Assembly (NCBI RefSeq): GCF_023333595.1
Contig: NZ_JAIQZM010000017.1
Coordinates: 62,001-126,000, forward strand
Length of the DNA stretch: 64,000 nucleotides
DNA from: Argonema galeatum A003/A1
Lineage (GTDB): Bacteria; Cyanobacteriota; Cyanobacteriia; Cyanobacteriales; Aerosakkonemataceae
Reading direction: 5' to 3'
Shown here: piece by piece, positions 7,563 to 17,496 of the stretch
How the letters are laid out: each line of letters begins with the position of its first letter
How positions within the stretch are numbered: position 1 is the first letter of the stretch
Position numbers and translations under genes: made by a program
The notes under the pieces: generated by a model
What the model saw: the letters and a program-made list of their open reading frames with translations, nothing else
Told to the model about the DNA's origin: nothing
The model's database searches: none

Positions 7563-8498
7563 ATGGTTTTAGATAACCGTTCTGAAGTAAAAAAAGTGTT
7601 GCTCATCACCTTGCTACTTAATGTACTGGTGATGGCGATTAAAGCCGGTGTAGGATGGTCAACTGGTTCCCTAAGTTTGCTAGCAGATGCCTTGCACAGT
7701 GTCACCGATAGTGCCAACAATATTTTGGGACTCATTGCGACGCGCTTGGCTTCTCCCGAACCAGACCGCGACCACCCTTACGGACACCAGAAATTTGATG
7801 CCTTGGGAGCCTTGGGAATAGCTGCCTTCTTGGGAGTCGCCTGCTTTGAAATTCTCAAAGGTGGCATAGAACGGACGATTGACGGCTTTCAACACGGTCT
7901 CAAACCGATCGCAATATCACCATCAGAATTGTGGATACTGCTGATTGTCCTGGGAATCAATATTTTCGTGACATTTTACGAGCGTCGTGTCGGTGTGCGG
8001 GTGGGCAGTCCAATTCTGATCGCCGATGCTCAGCATACCATGAGCGATGTTTGGGTAACGATTACCGTTATTTTGGGGTTGATTGGCGTCTGGCAAGGGC
8101 GACTTTTACACCTGCCAATACTACAGTGGTTGGATGTGGTTCTGTCTTTCCCAGTCGCTTTGTTGGTATTTCGCAGCGGTTGGTCAGTTTTGAAAGATAA
8201 TTTGCCCTGGTTGGTGGATGAAATGGCGATCGCACCGGAGGCTATTCATACTCTAGCCATGCAAGTTCCTGGCGTCATCAATTGCCACGATATTGCTTCC
8301 AGGGGTGTCGTCGGACGCCAGGTGTTTATTGAAATGCACCTGATTGTGGATGCCAAAGATGTCGAAGGATCTCACCAAATTACCGAGGAAGTAGAAGCCC
8401 GCCTAGCAGAACGGTTCAGCCCGGTAAGGGTCTTAATTCATGTTGAACCGCCTGCCTACAAGTCTGACCAGATCACCTATCACTCTCAATCAAAATAG
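7563..8498 (+). CDS. Cation diffusion facilitator (CDF) family metal exporter
   Basis: A 311-residue protein with six predicted transmembrane helices and a C-terminal cytoplasmic ferredoxin-like domain (about residues 205-300). Metal-site signatures are visible: His45 and Asp49 in ADALHSVTDSANN (TM2) and the matching His-x3-Asp in ADAQHTMSDVW (TM5). This HD-HD set is typical of zinc-preferring CDF proteins, which export Zn2+ (or Co2+/Fe2+) in exchange for protons. The HPYGHQKFDALG loop is also typical. Start ATG at 7563. It stands alone; no metalloregulator gene is adjacent. Confidence 0.9.
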   Translation: MVLDNRSEVKKVLLITLLLNVLVMAIKAGVGWSTGSLSLLADALHSVTDSANNILGLIATRLASPEPDRDHPYGHQKFDALGALGIAAFLGVACFEILKGGIERTIDGFQHGLKPIAISPSELWILLIVLGINIFVTFYERRVGVRVGSPILIADAQHTMSDVWVTITVILGLIGVWQGRLLHLPILQWLDVVLSFPVALLVFRSGWSVLKDNLPWLVDEMAIAPEAIHTLAMQVPGVINCHDIASRGVVGRQVFIEMHLIVDAKDVEGSHQITEEVEARLAERFSPVRVLIHVEPPAYKSDQITYHSQSK

Positions 8499-8657
8499 GG
8501 GTAGTTTTCCACAGCAACACCCACTTTTCCACAGATATTGTGCAGTTTTTCCACAAAAAGTTAAGAAAGCGATCGAAATTTTAAATTTCAGATGGCAAAT
8601 TGCAAATTGAACTTTAAACGCCATCAGCAATCTGAAATTAAGTTAAATCCATTGGTA

Positions 8658-8676
8658 GGGTGGGCAATGCCCACCC
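8658..8676. repeat. Small palindrome GGGTGGGCA/TGCCCACCC
   Basis: A 19-nt palindrome within a GTAGGGTGGGCAATGCCCACC unit. A related unit occurs at 35803-35827. Confidence 0.7.
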
Positions 8677-8716
8677 GACTTGTTATACGCAATCCGCTGA
8701 CCTAACCCCCCTTTTC

Positions 8717-8764
8717 CTACCTTGTTGTAGAGACGTTTCATGAAACGTCTCTACAACAAGGTAG
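8717..8764. repeat. 48-nt perfect palindrome (GTAGAGACGTT family), possible terminator
   Basis: Arms 8717-8740 and 8741-8764 are perfect complements containing TTGTAGAGACGTTTCA. It lies 13 bp beyond the guaA stop and could terminate guaA, but it has no T-tract. Family members occur at 49743-49772 and 30785-30807. Confidence 0.8.
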
Positions 8765-8777
8765 CCGAGATTTGGTA

Positions 8778-10385
8778 TTACTCCCATTCAATAGTTCCAG
8801 GCGGTTTAGAAGTGACATCGTATACCACGCGGTTTACTCCAGGCACTTCGTTGACGATCCGGGTCGAGATAATTTCCAAAAGCTCGTAAGGAACCCGCGC
8901 CCAGTCAGCCGTCATGCCATCTTCGCTGGAAACAAAACGCAAAACGATCGGGTAAGCGTAAGTGCGCTTGTCGCCCATCACGCCTACACTGCGGATGGGC
9001 AGCAAGACAGCAAAAGCCTGCCACAACAAGCTGTACATCCCCTGACGGTTAATTTCCTGACGGACAATTAAATCTGCATCTCGGAGAATCTCCAGCCGTT
9101 CGGACGTAACTTCGCCCAGAATGCGAATTGCCAGTCCAGGACCTGGGAAAGGATGCCGGTTGACAATTTCCTCTGGTAAGCCGATCGAACGACCAACTTT
9201 TCGCACTTCATCCTTGAAGAGTTTCCGCAGGGGTTCTACCAGCTTAAAGCGCAGGTCTTTGGGCAAACCGCCAACGTTATGATGGCTTTTAATCTTCACA
9301 GCTACCCTTTCCCCCGTTTTGGGGTCAACGTTGGTATCCGCTGATTCAATCACATCCGGGTAGAGGGTGCCTTGGGCGAGGTAATCAAAGGGGCCGAGAC
9401 GTCTGGATTCCTCTTCAAATACGCTGATAAATTCGTGACCGATACGCCGACGTTTTTCTTCGGGATCGGTGATATCGGCGATCGAACTTAAGAAGCGATC
9501 GCGAGCATTCACATACTCCACCCCAATATGGAATTGCTCTTTAAACAGCTTCACCAACCGCTCTGGCTCATGTTTACGCATGAAGCCTTGGTCGATGAAC
9601 ATACAAGTCAGTTGGTCGCCGATCGCCTTGTGCAGCAAGAATGCCAGCGTCGAAGAATCCACCCCGCCGGAAAGAGCCAGCAATACCCGCTTATCGCCCA
9701 CTTTGGCCTGGATTTCGCGAATTGATTGCTCAACGAAGGCGGCGGTAGTCCAAGTCGGTTCGCAGTCGCAGATATGGTAAACAAAGTTGCGGATTAAAGC
9801 TTGTCCGCCAACCGAATGTACGACTTCTGGATGAAACTGGACGCCGTACAGCTTTTTCTCGTGATGAGCGATCGCAGCAGAGGGAGTATTATCTGTATGA
9901 GCTAAGATTTCAAACCCAGGTGGCAGAACGTTACAAGAATCTCCGTGGCTCATCCACATTGTCGTACCATCTTCCACATTGGTCAGCAAATCCGTAGGGT
10001 CATCAATAGACAGAGACGCTTTGCCATACTCAGCCCGCTGGGATCGCGTTACTTCGCCACCCTGCTGTTGTACCATCAGCTGCATCCCATAGCAAACGCC
10101 CAGTATAGGAATTCCTAGTTCCCAAATCTGGCGATCGCAATGAGGCGCGACCGGATCGTACACCGAGCTTGGGCCACCGGAGAGAATTATTCCCTTGGGA
10201 TTGAGCTTTAGCAGCTGTTCGGCGGTAGTCCGATAAGATAGAACTTCCGAATATACTTGAGTTTCGCGAATCCGGCGAGCAATCAACTCGGAGTACTGAG
10301 AGCCGAAGTCCAGAATCACAATTATCTGGCGATTCAACTGGGCCAAAGATTCGATCGGGAGCGGTTCAGAGGTTTGGAGTGTCAC
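8778..10385 (-). CDS. guaA: GMP synthase (glutamine-hydrolysing)
   Basis: About 535 residues. The N-terminal class I glutamine amidotransferase has the nucleophile Cys in GVCYGMQLM and the His/Glu pair in [10 protein letters not shown]. Then come the ATP-pyrophosphatase domain (P-loop [12 protein letters not shown]) and a C-terminal dimerisation domain ending PPGTIEWE. It converts XMP to GMP. I prefer the GTG at 10385; an in-frame TTG at 10397 adds four residues. It lies downstream of the cbiD remnant on the same strand. Confidence 0.95.
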   Translation of the reverse strand: MTLQTSEPLPIESLAQLNRQIIVILDFGSQYSELIARRIRETQVYSEVLSYRTTAEQLLKLNPKGIILSGGPSSVYDPVAPHCDRQIWELGIPILGVCYGMQLMVQQQGGEVTRSQRAEYGKASLSIDDPTDLLTNVEDGTTMWMSHGDSCNVLPPGFEILAHTDNTPSAAIAHHEKKLYGVQFHPEVVHSVGGQALIRNFVYHICDCEPTWTTAAFVEQSIREIQAKVGDKRVLLALSGGVDSSTLAFLLHKAIGDQLTCMFIDQGFMRKHEPERLVKLFKEQFHIGVEYVNARDRFLSSIADITDPEEKRRRIGHEFISVFEEESRRLGPFDYLAQGTLYPDVIESADTNVDPKTGERVAVKIKSHHNVGGLPKDLRFKLVEPLRKLFKDEVRKVGRSIGLPEEIVNRHPFPGPGLAIRILGEVTSERLEILRDADLIVRQEINRQGMYSLLWQAFAVLLPIRSVGVMGDKRTYAYPIVLRFVSSEDGMTADWARVPYELLEIISTRIVNEVPGVNRVVYDVTSKPPGTIEWE

Positions 10386-10397
10386 TGATAATTCCAA

Positions 10398-10707
10398 AAA
10401 ACAGAGCGTAAAAATGTCGCAATATATATTTATTTATAGAGGGAACCTGGGAGATTGAAAACCCTGTCCCTTTAGGGCTGGATGAAAAGCGACTCAAGTG
10501 ACTTCAGTCCCAGTCATCTAAAAAATTCCTTTTCTTATTCTTATCTGCGTTCATCTGCGTGTATCTGTCTTCATCTGCGGTAAAAATTTAACCAAAGATC
10601 ACAACAGACAATTTGACGAGATCGCTCATATACTAATCAAGAACTATCAAAGGTTCTAAAAATAGAGCCAAAGCCAGGAATCGAGTTGGTCGAAAGCACT
10701 TATAAAA
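10398..10707. repeat. Intergenic region with dispersed repeat (copy 1 of TATCTGCGTTCATCTGCG unit)
   Basis: About 10525-10640 carries a roughly 100-bp repeat: TTATCTGCGTTCATCTGCG, CTTCATCTGCGGTAAAAA, TTTAACCAA and CAACAGACAATTTGACG. Further copies lie near 20570-20665, 40424-40581 and 56801-56975. This copy lacks the terminal inverted repeats. Confidence 0.85.
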
Positions 10708-11231
10708 TCAACACAATTGCGACAGCAACGCAGAACCAATTTGGCTTTCGATCAAGATATGACGATCGCGATCGAACAACACCAACCCGACGCAAACCTC
10801 CCGTTCGCTGTGAGTGCGGATATAAGCTTGAGAGCGCTTGTCAATAGCTTGAGCGATCGCACTATAAACCAAATTTACCCAATTGCTACTGCTTTTGGCG
10901 TCCAACTCCCGCAGGTATTTCAAGGCATCCTCAGCTGTTGCGATCTTCAAAACCTTCTGCAATACTGGTGTCGGTAAACCCACCCCAGCGCAGTGAGCCG
11001 TAAGAATTTCTAGGCGTCCATCCGCAAGGTGATGGTGAGTGTGAAAAATGCCGCCAGCCAATTTGATCGGCTTACCGTGGTAGCCAAACAACAAAATTGC
11101 CTTAACGCCCTGTAGTCCAGCCTCTACTAGCATTGGCCCCAGCCAGTTGGCAGTTTTCAGCAACCTCTCTGGTGCGATCGTCAATTGTCGTGCCAAGTCT
11201 AAACCATTTTCTGCTACACAGAATAGCCCGT
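10708..11231 (-). pseudogene. cbiD: cbiD remnant (cobalt-precorrin-5B C1-methyltransferase), N-terminally truncated
   Basis: The reading frame matches the C-terminal half of CbiD: ENGLDLARQL, WLGPMLVEAG, the hallmark LFGYHGKPIKLAGGIFHTHH, LADGRLEILTAH and a C-terminal SALLSQLC. Full-length CbiD is about 360 residues; only about 175 are here. The homologous frame continues 11 codons upstream of the first usable start (TTG 11196) and then meets a TAG at about 11232. The first ~190 residues are absent. CbiD methylates C1 in anaerobic corrin synthesis. Unless a second copy exists, this step would be lost; cobQ is present in the window. Confidence 0.8.
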
Positions 11232-11366
11232 CCTAAGCAGTGTGATTTAGATCATAGGTTTGTAGTGACCGATCGCAAACCAATGAACGCTATTTTGTTT
11301 CACTCTATAAGAGTATCGTTGGGCTACAAGCCCTGCATTTGTGACCACCGCGTCCTGGAGCTTCCA

Positions 11367-11702
11367 ATGGAACCCCTCATGGACTTAATGTCTAATTTCC
11401 CTCATTTACTCAACCCAGTAGAAAGTGGACGACCCCGCACCGTTGTCCTCAGACCCAATGGCTGTCTTGATGGTATGAGCTGCCCAGCCTTTACGAAAGC
11501 CCTAGAACAAGCCCTGGAAATAACAACCGATACCGTGGTTGTCGATCTCCTATGGGTAGACAACGTGGAAGCGGAGGGAGTCAACAGTCTGATTACTGGG
11601 CTCAAACGAGCCGCAGCCCTGGGCAAAACTCTTTCGTTGCGATTTATGGATGTTGGAACTCAAGCAGCAGTTGAAGCGGCGCGTACTCACCAGTATGCCT
11701 AG
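11367..11702 (+). CDS. STAS domain protein (anti-sigma-factor antagonist-like)
   Basis: 111 residues from the ATG at 11367 (MEPLMDLMSNFPHLL); the frame is open further upstream over the cbiD remnant, but that part is not family-like. It has the STAS fold pattern: RTVVLRPNGCLDGMSCPAFT, then DTVVVDLLWVDNVEAEGVNSL and LGKTLSLRFMDV. The usual phosphorylated D-S/T motif before the second helix reads VDNVEAEGVNSL, so the Ser is replaced. Such proteins relay partner-switching signals or bind transporters. No kinase or phosphatase partner is adjacent. Confidence 0.75.
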   Translation: MEPLMDLMSNFPHLLNPVESGRPRTVVLRPNGCLDGMSCPAFTKALEQALEITTDTVVVDLLWVDNVEAEGVNSLITGLKRAAALGKTLSLRFMDVGTQAAVEAARTHQYA

Positions 11703-11809
11703 CGATATAGCAAAGTGCTGAGTGCTATCTTTGTGTCAGTTTTATGTACCAGTGTCAATGGATTCACCGCAAACCGGAATGCGCTTAGTTTTTTGTGGTA
11801 AGTATAATA

Positions 11810-11850
11810 GCCTCATCTGGTTTGAAATAGATGAGGCAAAATCTTTTTTT
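11810..11850 (+). terminator. Rho-independent terminator (bidirectional)
   Basis: The stem GCCTCATCT (11810-11818) / AGATGAGGC (11829-11837) is followed by AAAATCTTTTTTT. It sits between the convergent STAS and pentapeptide-repeat genes and could serve the STAS transcript. Confidence 0.8.
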
Positions 11851-11851
11851 A

Positions 11852-13051
11852 CTATTTCATCAATTCCCTTGCCTTAGCCTCAACAATCGCTAGAGCCTTG
11901 TCTTCAAGGGAAACCGTGAGTTCCTCCAAGTCCCGATACCGATAGGTCTGGAGTAACCAAGGGTATGGCTGTCCATCCTCAAATATGAGGCATTCACCAG
12001 ATGTTGCTTGCACTAACGGCTGCACGAATACACGCTTCTGTTGAAAAGCAAGGTGCTGCAATTGCTGCGAAATCCCGTTGGCATCTGTGAGGTCAACAAT
12101 GATGAAACGAGCCATATTAGCCAAACAGGAAATAGTCTCGGTAAAATCGCGATCGGCTGGTTTGCCCAGATCGAATACCACTGGCAAATAAGAGCGAAGG
12201 CGAAGTCGATCCCGAATGACATCCAGGATATCTTTGCGCTTTGCCGATGTGAAATTACCCAATACCAGTACTACTTCCGAGGGAAAAGTATTGACGATCT
12301 GGCGGATTTTCTTGTGGTTGAGTAGCAGATAAATGAACTGGGCTACCTCAAGATTATCTACTGCGATCGCAGGTTCGCCAGGAGGCGCGATTTCCAAATT
12401 AGACTGCTTGGCACCTTGCAGATTTAAATCCCAGCAGGAAATCCCGTAAATTGAACAACCAGTCAGGTTAGCATCCTCAAAATTCGTCTTCAGCAACCTT
12501 GCCCCCATCAAGTTTACCTTATCCAGATTTGCCCGCCGCAGATCCGCCGCTTGTAGATCGGCTCCGCTCAAATTTGCTCCCCGCAGATTCGCATCGCTGA
12601 GGTTTGTCCCCAGCAAGTAGGCCCCCCGCAAATCTGCCTCGCTCAGGTTTGCTTCAATTGCGTAGGTTCCAGATAAGTCTGCCTGACCCAGGTATGCCCA
12701 TTGCAGATCCGCCCCATTCAGGTTCACCCGGCTCAAATTCGCCTCAAATAGGTAAGCTTCGCTCAGGTTTGCTTCGCAAAGATTAGCCTCAGAGAAATCT
12801 GCATTGCTCAGGTATGCCTGACTCAGATTAGCTCCACTAAGGTCGCTAAAGCGCAGAGTTGCCCCCATTAAATTAGCTCCGCTGAGGTCGCAAGAGCGCA
12901 AATCGGCCTCCATTAAGTTAACTCCACCGAGATCTTCCTGTTGGAGTTCTGCCTCACTTAGGTCTGGTCGCGTTTCAGGATTCTTTTCCCTCCATTCATT
13001 CCAGACATTCACCCCTTTCTTGAGCAAAGCCAACTGTTGCTCGTTTGCCAT
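11852..13051 (-). CDS. Pentapeptide-repeat protein with unassigned C-terminal alpha/beta domain
   Basis: 399 residues from the ATG at 13051 (a TTG three codons upstream is less likely). Residues about 35-205 are some 33 pentapeptide repeats of the A(D/N)LSx type, which form a right-handed quadrilateral beta helix. After a linker, residues about 225-399 form a separate domain: IRQIVNTFPSEVVLVLGNFT, then LRSYLPVVFDLGKPADRDFT and MARFIIVDLTDANGIS. The alternating hydrophobic strands and charged loops resemble a TIR-like or flavodoxin-like alpha/beta fold, but I cannot assign it. Likely cytoplasmic, as no signal peptide is seen. Confidence 0.8.
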   Translation of the reverse strand: MANEQQLALLKKGVNVWNEWREKNPETRPDLSEAELQQEDLGGVNLMEADLRSCDLSGANLMGATLRFSDLSGANLSQAYLSNADFSEANLCEANLSEAYLFEANLSRVNLNGADLQWAYLGQADLSGTYAIEANLSEADLRGAYLLGTNLSDANLRGANLSGADLQAADLRRANLDKVNLMGARLLKTNFEDANLTGCSIYGISCWDLNLQGAKQSNLEIAPPGEPAIAVDNLEVAQFIYLLLNHKKIRQIVNTFPSEVVLVLGNFTSAKRKDILDVIRDRLRLRSYLPVVFDLGKPADRDFTETISCLANMARFIIVDLTDANGISQQLQHLAFQQKRVFVQPLVQATSGECLIFEDGQPYPWLLQTYRYRDLEELTVSLEDKALAIVEAKARELMK

Positions 13052-13097
13052 GCCACTCAACCCCTGTTTTTGTTTGCGTATTTGCGGTTCGTATCTT

Positions 13098-13199
13098 AGG
13101 ACTTACGCATTCGATTTTGCACCCACAACGTCTGTAGGGGCAATTCATGAATTGCCCCTACATCTAGGGTGAAAAGCGCCAACAATCATGGTAAGTCCT
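13098..13199. repeat. MITE-like element with AGGACTTAC terminal inverted repeats
   Basis: The 9-bp TIRs AGGACTTAC (13098-13106) and GTAAGTCCT (13191-13199) bracket about 100 bp, with an internal 30-nt perfect palindrome at 13133-13162 (TGTAGGGGCAATTCA and complement). A related element is at 41148-41274. Confidence 0.75.
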
Positions 13200-13568
13200 G
13201 TATATATAACTTACGCTTCCCTTCTGCTGCTCTAGAGATTAAAGGAGCATTATTGGGAAACCTATAAAAAGGGCAACACCCCAGATATCCAACCAGTGCT
13301 TATCCATGTCGTATCGGTGTTTGGAGCTAAAGAGTTATAGTGCTACGCACTCTCGTCTGTGGCCGTTGCGCGATGCACCCCTATCGATCGCGCGATCGAT
13401 GTCATTCATCTAGCGGCAGACATCAAAGTTTTATTTTTGTATCAATAGATTGAGAGGTATATCTTTCCACAGAAAGCTGCCCGCCAGAGAACTCCCAATC
13501 TATTGTTGTCTCATCCCCCACCTTCTGGGCAAAGCTTCGTAGGTTCTCTTTATTTAGTGAGGAATTAA
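13200..13568. other. Intergenic region upstream of the MFS gene
   Basis: About 370 bp with no ORF. It holds overlapping CGATCG palindromes (about 13385-13400) and presumably the promoter of the MFS gene. Confidence 0.5.
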
Positions 13569-15128
13569 GTGGTTGCCTATTCCAACCAATCGCGTTCTGT
13601 AGTCGAATCTGGTTCTGAAATATCTCCTCTGACTAATGAAGTTATAGAGATCGTTAGGGTAGCAGAAACCTTACAGCCTCCCAACTATACTCTCAAATTT
13701 TCCAAAGAAGCCATTCGATCGAGTTTGAGGGCGTCTACTTGGGATGGCGTCTTTGCTGCCATCTTTGCCAATATTACCGGCGGCGTTTTGCTGACTAATT
13801 TTTTACTGCAACTGAATGCCACCCCTATGGAAATTGGCATTCTGTCCTCCATTCCCATGTTGGTGAATTTGCTCCAGCCTGTGGGAGCTTATCTGGCAAG
13901 CAAAACCACCAGCCGCTTCAAGTACGACCTGTCGGCCTTTGGCCCATCGCGGCTGTTGTGGTTGATTTTAGTGCTGGGAATTTGGTTAGCTAGCGGGAAT
14001 AACACGGATAAGCACAATTTGTTGCGATGGACATTATGTATAGTCCTAGCAAGCAATATATTAAACTCTTTGGGGTGCGCCTCCTGGCTGAGTTGGATGG
14101 CTACTTTGGTTCCAGGACGGTTGCGTGGGAGATATTTCGGCATTCGTAATAGTGCTGCTAACTTGACAAATCTTATCTCTATACCTTTACTGGGTTTAGC
14201 AGTGTCGGCTTGGCCTGGTGGCACGATTCAGGGTTACGGTGCGGTCTTGTTACTCGGAGTCGTATTTGGCCTAATTAGTCTTGGCTGTCAGCGCTTTATG
14301 GCCGATGTTAACCCCCAGGAACAGCTCGGCGCTCTTGAGCGCTTGTGCAGAGGAGCAGGGGAGCAGGGGAATTTTTTAACTCAAAACTCAGAACTTGATA
14401 CTCAAAGCTCTCTGAGTTCCCAGTCCCCAGTCGCCAATAATTTTCTGAGATTTTTGCTTTACTTTGGTTTTTGGACATTCGCCGCCAATGTGAGCAGTCC
14501 ATTTTTCAACCTTTACCTGCTTGATGACCTGGCTATAGATGTTACCTGGGTAACGGTCTATAACAGTTTGTCGTCTGGCGCTAATTTGCTGATGTTGGTT
14601 ATCTGGGGTAAGCTGGCCGATCGAATTGGCAATCGCCCAATTCTGCTATTCGTTGGTATCCTGGTGGCGGTGACGCCTTTTCTCTGGCTGGGAACTGGCA
14701 ATAATGCTATTTCCCTGTGGGTATGGCTACCGCTATTACACCTGCTCACTGGTGGAACTTGGGCAGCTATTGATTTGTGCAACAACAATATCCAGATGGG
14801 TATAGCACCGGATCGAAATCAAGCTACCTATTTTGCTCTAGTAGCTGCTGTCGGCGGAGTCGGCGGTGCTTTGGCAACAACTGCCGCTGGTTTTCTGGCC
14901 CAGTTCGGCAATATCGGCGGTTTGCCGGGACTTTTTGCCCTCTCAACTGTTCTGCGACTAATTGCTCTGTTCCCTCTTCTGTTTGTACGGGAGCAACGCA
15001 GTCAGCCGCTAATTCAGGTGATGCGTGAGCTCCAACAAATCTGTGTTTCACCCAGAGCGCTCTTACTCTCAAAACCTCATCTGATTCCTGTTAGAATAAT
15101 TGAATCTACAAAGGAAACTAGCAACTAG
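13569..15128 (+). CDS. Major facilitator superfamily transporter
   Basis: 519 residues with about 12 transmembrane helices. The start is GTG (13569) preceded by GTGAGGAATT. The MFS loop motif is visible as WGKLADRIGNRPIL between TM8 and TM9, and LVPGRLRGRYFG in the N-half. A 45-residue Ser/Gln-rich cytoplasmic loop (LCRGAGEQGNFLTQNSELD...) between the halves is encoded by a GGAGCAGGGGAGCAGGGG stretch of the kind normally seen between genes in this window, so a repeat may have been absorbed. Substrate unknown; no linked metabolic gene. Confidence 0.85.
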   Translation: MVAYSNQSRSVVESGSEISPLTNEVIEIVRVAETLQPPNYTLKFSKEAIRSSLRASTWDGVFAAIFANITGGVLLTNFLLQLNATPMEIGILSSIPMLVNLLQPVGAYLASKTTSRFKYDLSAFGPSRLLWLILVLGIWLASGNNTDKHNLLRWTLCIVLASNILNSLGCASWLSWMATLVPGRLRGRYFGIRNSAANLTNLISIPLLGLAVSAWPGGTIQGYGAVLLLGVVFGLISLGCQRFMADVNPQEQLGALERLCRGAGEQGNFLTQNSELDTQSSLSSQSPVANNFLRFLLYFGFWTFAANVSSPFFNLYLLDDLAIDVTWVTVYNSLSSGANLLMLVIWGKLADRIGNRPILLFVGILVAVTPFLWLGTGNNAISLWVWLPLLHLLTGGTWAAIDLCNNNIQMGIAPDRNQATYFALVAAVGGVGGALATTAAGFLAQFGNIGGLPGLFALSTVLRLIALFPLLFVREQRSQPLIQVMRELQQICVSPRALLLSKPHLIPVRIIESTKETSN

Positions 15129-15507
15129 GGCATTGGACATTGGGGTCAGTTTGGGCATTGGGCATGGGAAAAAGAACTTTTTGCCTATTCCCTATGCCCA
15201 AGAACAAATTGCTAAACATAGATAAATTTACAAAATAATTACATTGTTTAGAACTGCCAAAATAGATAACAACAGGTTTAATGATTATTCTCGACAATGG
15301 AAGTTTTCCCAAAAAAAATTAGCTATTTCAAATTTGGCATAATTTTTATGAGGCAATAGGAAAAGTAATCTCAGTCAACGTCCCTATTTTTACAGAACAG
15401 TCCTACCATAGTCAGTGTACCCCGGCCAAATTTTTTGCAGCTACACATATAAAACCGGATAGGGTTACGGCATCTTTACCCTACAGCAAACTGAGCAGAA
15501 TCAAGGC
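15129..15507. other. Intergenic region upstream of moaA
   Basis: About 380 bp with no ORF. Short inverted GGGCATTGGGCATGGGAA / TTCCCTATGCCC sequence near 15150-15200 may be a weak terminator for the MFS gene. No molybdenum-cofactor riboswitch was recognised. Confidence 0.45.
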
Positions 15508-16494
15508 ATGAACCAAGTAGATTACCTCCGTATCAGCTTAATCGATCGCTGCAATTTCCGGTGTCAGTATTGTATGCCGGAAGGAGCAGAGCTAGACTAT
15601 ATTTTGCAGCAACAGCTGTTGACCGATGAGGAATTGCTGACCCTGCTGAAGGAAGTTTTTATCCCTGTGGGATTTACCCGATTTCGCCTGACTGGGGGTG
15701 AGCCGCTGCTGCGTCCGCGTGTTGTAGAGTTGGTAAAGGCGATCGCATCTCTTCCCCAAACCCAAGATCTCTCAATGACTACCAACGGGTTTTTACTCGC
15801 TGGGATGGCGCAAGATTTATACGATGCGGGGTTGCGCCGAATTAATATCAGTCTCGATTCCCTCGATCCCGAAACTTTTGATAAAATTATTGGCAATCGC
15901 AGTCGATCGCGCTGGCAGCAGGTTTGGAATGGGATACAAGCTGCTCATCGGGTCGGATTTGACCCCCTCAAGCTCAATGTAGTGCTAATTCCAGGAGTGA
16001 ACGATCGCGAAATTCTCGATTTAGCCGCTCTTACCCTTGACAGAGAATGGCACGTCCGATTTATTGAATTTATGCCGATTGGCAATGCTGAGATGTTTGG
16101 TTCTAGCGGTTGGGTGCCTTCCGAAGAGTTGAGGCAACAAATTCGCGAACGTTGGGGCTTGACAGAAGGGCAAGTTCGTGGTTGTGGCCCTGCCGATGTG
16201 TTTAAGATACCGGGAGCCAAGGGAACGTTAGGATTTATCAGTCAGATGTCGGAGTGTTTTTGCGATCGCTGTAACCGGATGCGCCTTTCGGCAGATGGCT
16301 GGTTGCGTCCCTGTCTTTTGAACGAAACCGGACAAATTGACCTAAAAAGCTCACTTAGAGCCGGAGTTAGCACAACCGAGTTATGCGACCGCGTGGGTGA
16401 CTTACTGGCAATTAAACCAGAGATTAACTTCAAGCAACGCTATTCAGGCAGCGCCGGTACTTACACCCGCACCATGTCGCAAATCGGTGGCTGA
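15508..16494 (+). CDS. moaA: GTP 3',8-cyclase MoaA
   Basis: A 328-residue radical SAM protein. The N-terminal cluster is Cys15, Cys19 and Cys22 ([14 protein letters not shown]), and the GGEPLL motif follows at [13 protein letters not shown]. The C-terminal second 4Fe-4S site has [13 protein letters not shown]...LRPCLL, and the protein ends MSQIGG with the catalytically needed GG tail. It catalyses the first step of molybdenum cofactor synthesis. No other moa gene is nearby. Confidence 0.96.
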   Translation: MNQVDYLRISLIDRCNFRCQYCMPEGAELDYILQQQLLTDEELLTLLKEVFIPVGFTRFRLTGGEPLLRPRVVELVKAIASLPQTQDLSMTTNGFLLAGMAQDLYDAGLRRINISLDSLDPETFDKIIGNRSRSRWQQVWNGIQAAHRVGFDPLKLNVVLIPGVNDREILDLAALTLDREWHVRFIEFMPIGNAEMFGSSGWVPSEELRQQIRERWGLTEGQVRGCGPADVFKIPGAKGTLGFISQMSECFCDRCNRMRLSADGWLRPCLLNETGQIDLKSSLRAGVSTTELCDRVGDLLAIKPEINFKQRYSGSAGTYTRTMSQIGG

Positions 16495-16504
16495 AATAAT
16501 TTCA

Positions 16505-16555
16505 GATTTTAGATTTTAGATTCAATCCAAAATCTAAAATCCAAAATCTAAAATC
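16505..16555. terminator. AT-rich inverted repeat between convergent moaA and rpsD
   Basis: GATTTTAGATTTTAGATT (16505-16522) pairs with AATCTAAAATCCAAAATC (16531-16548) at 17 of 18 positions. Its location between two convergent genes suggests a shared terminator, although the unit also resembles dispersed AAAATCCAAAATC sequence, as at 18700-18724. Confidence 0.6.
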
Positions 16556-16556
16556 G

Positions 16557-17165
16557 TTAAGCTTGCCGTGAGTAGTACTCAACAATCAGCAATTCGTTAA
16601 CTTGTAACGCCACCCATTCGCGCTCAATCACACCATTCACCTTGCCAATGAGCTTGTTCTTATCAAACTCAAGATGATTGGGTAGATTTGCCAAACCGGG
16701 GTATTGCAGGTTAGCTTCTACCAGCTTGCGGGAGTGTTCCTTGTCTCTGACGGCAATAACTTCTCCGGGTCTGCAACTGTAGCTGGGAATGTCCACCACA
16801 CGACCGTTAATGGTGATGTGACCGTGATTTACCAGCTGACGGGCTGCTGGTATAGTGGGAGCCATACCCATACGAAAGACCGTGTTATCCAGGCGCATTT
16901 CCAGCAATTGCAACAGCACTTGTCCGGTTGAGCCGGTAACGCGACGGGCTCTACGCACGTAGCGCAGGAGCTGTCTTTCTGTTAAACCATAGTTAAAGCG
17001 AAGCTTTTGCTTTTCTTCTAAACGGATGGCATACTCAGAGCGCTTCTTGCGGTTCTGACCGTGCTGACCTGGGGGGTAGGCTCGTCTTGCGGACTTACGG
17101 GTTAAGCCGGGTAAGTCACCCAAACGACGAACTATTCTGAGGCGTGGGCCTCTATATCGCGACAT
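16557..17165 (-). CDS. rpsD: 30S ribosomal protein S4
   Basis: 202 residues, beginning [20 protein letters not shown], with the S4 RNA-binding domain ([40 protein letters not shown]) at about residues 90-155. S4 nucleates assembly of the 30S body and in many bacteria represses its own operon. As usual in cyanobacteria it stands apart from the main ribosomal operons. Complete and typical. Confidence 0.97.
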   Translation of the reverse strand: MSRYRGPRLRIVRRLGDLPGLTRKSARRAYPPGQHGQNRKKRSEYAIRLEEKQKLRFNYGLTERQLLRYVRRARRVTGSTGQVLLQLLEMRLDNTVFRMGMAPTIPAARQLVNHGHITINGRVVDIPSYSCRPGEVIAVRDKEHSRKLVEANLQYPGLANLPNHLEFDKNKLIGKVNGVIEREWVALQVNELLIVEYYSRQA

Positions 17166-17496
17166 TCCGCTTCCTCTCTAGACCTTTATCAAATAATAGC
17201 CAGACTTTCTAGTATCGCAAAATTTTACCGAAAATATCAATAAGGAGGTAAAATTTGTGCGATCGCATGACCCGCTACTTAAATCTGGAAACAGCACTTA
17301 CTCCTTTCTGGCTCTCAAGAATATCTATAAGGCCGCAGAGGGGCTCCAGGGGCATAGGGGAAAAAGAATGATAGATAATCTTCTGGCCCGAAGGGAGTAA
17401 GCAAGGTGGCTCGATCGAGCAAGAATCCCCAAAATCTTAAAATTGGGAATGTCAATAAAATTCATACCGGCAAAAATTTGTCAAAGTAAAACCATT
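17166..17496. other. Divergent intergenic region between rpsD and the Cys-repeat gene
   Basis: About 330 bp, holding the rpsD promoter and possibly its leader. No hairpin strong enough to call an S4 autoregulatory site was found. Confidence 0.45.
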
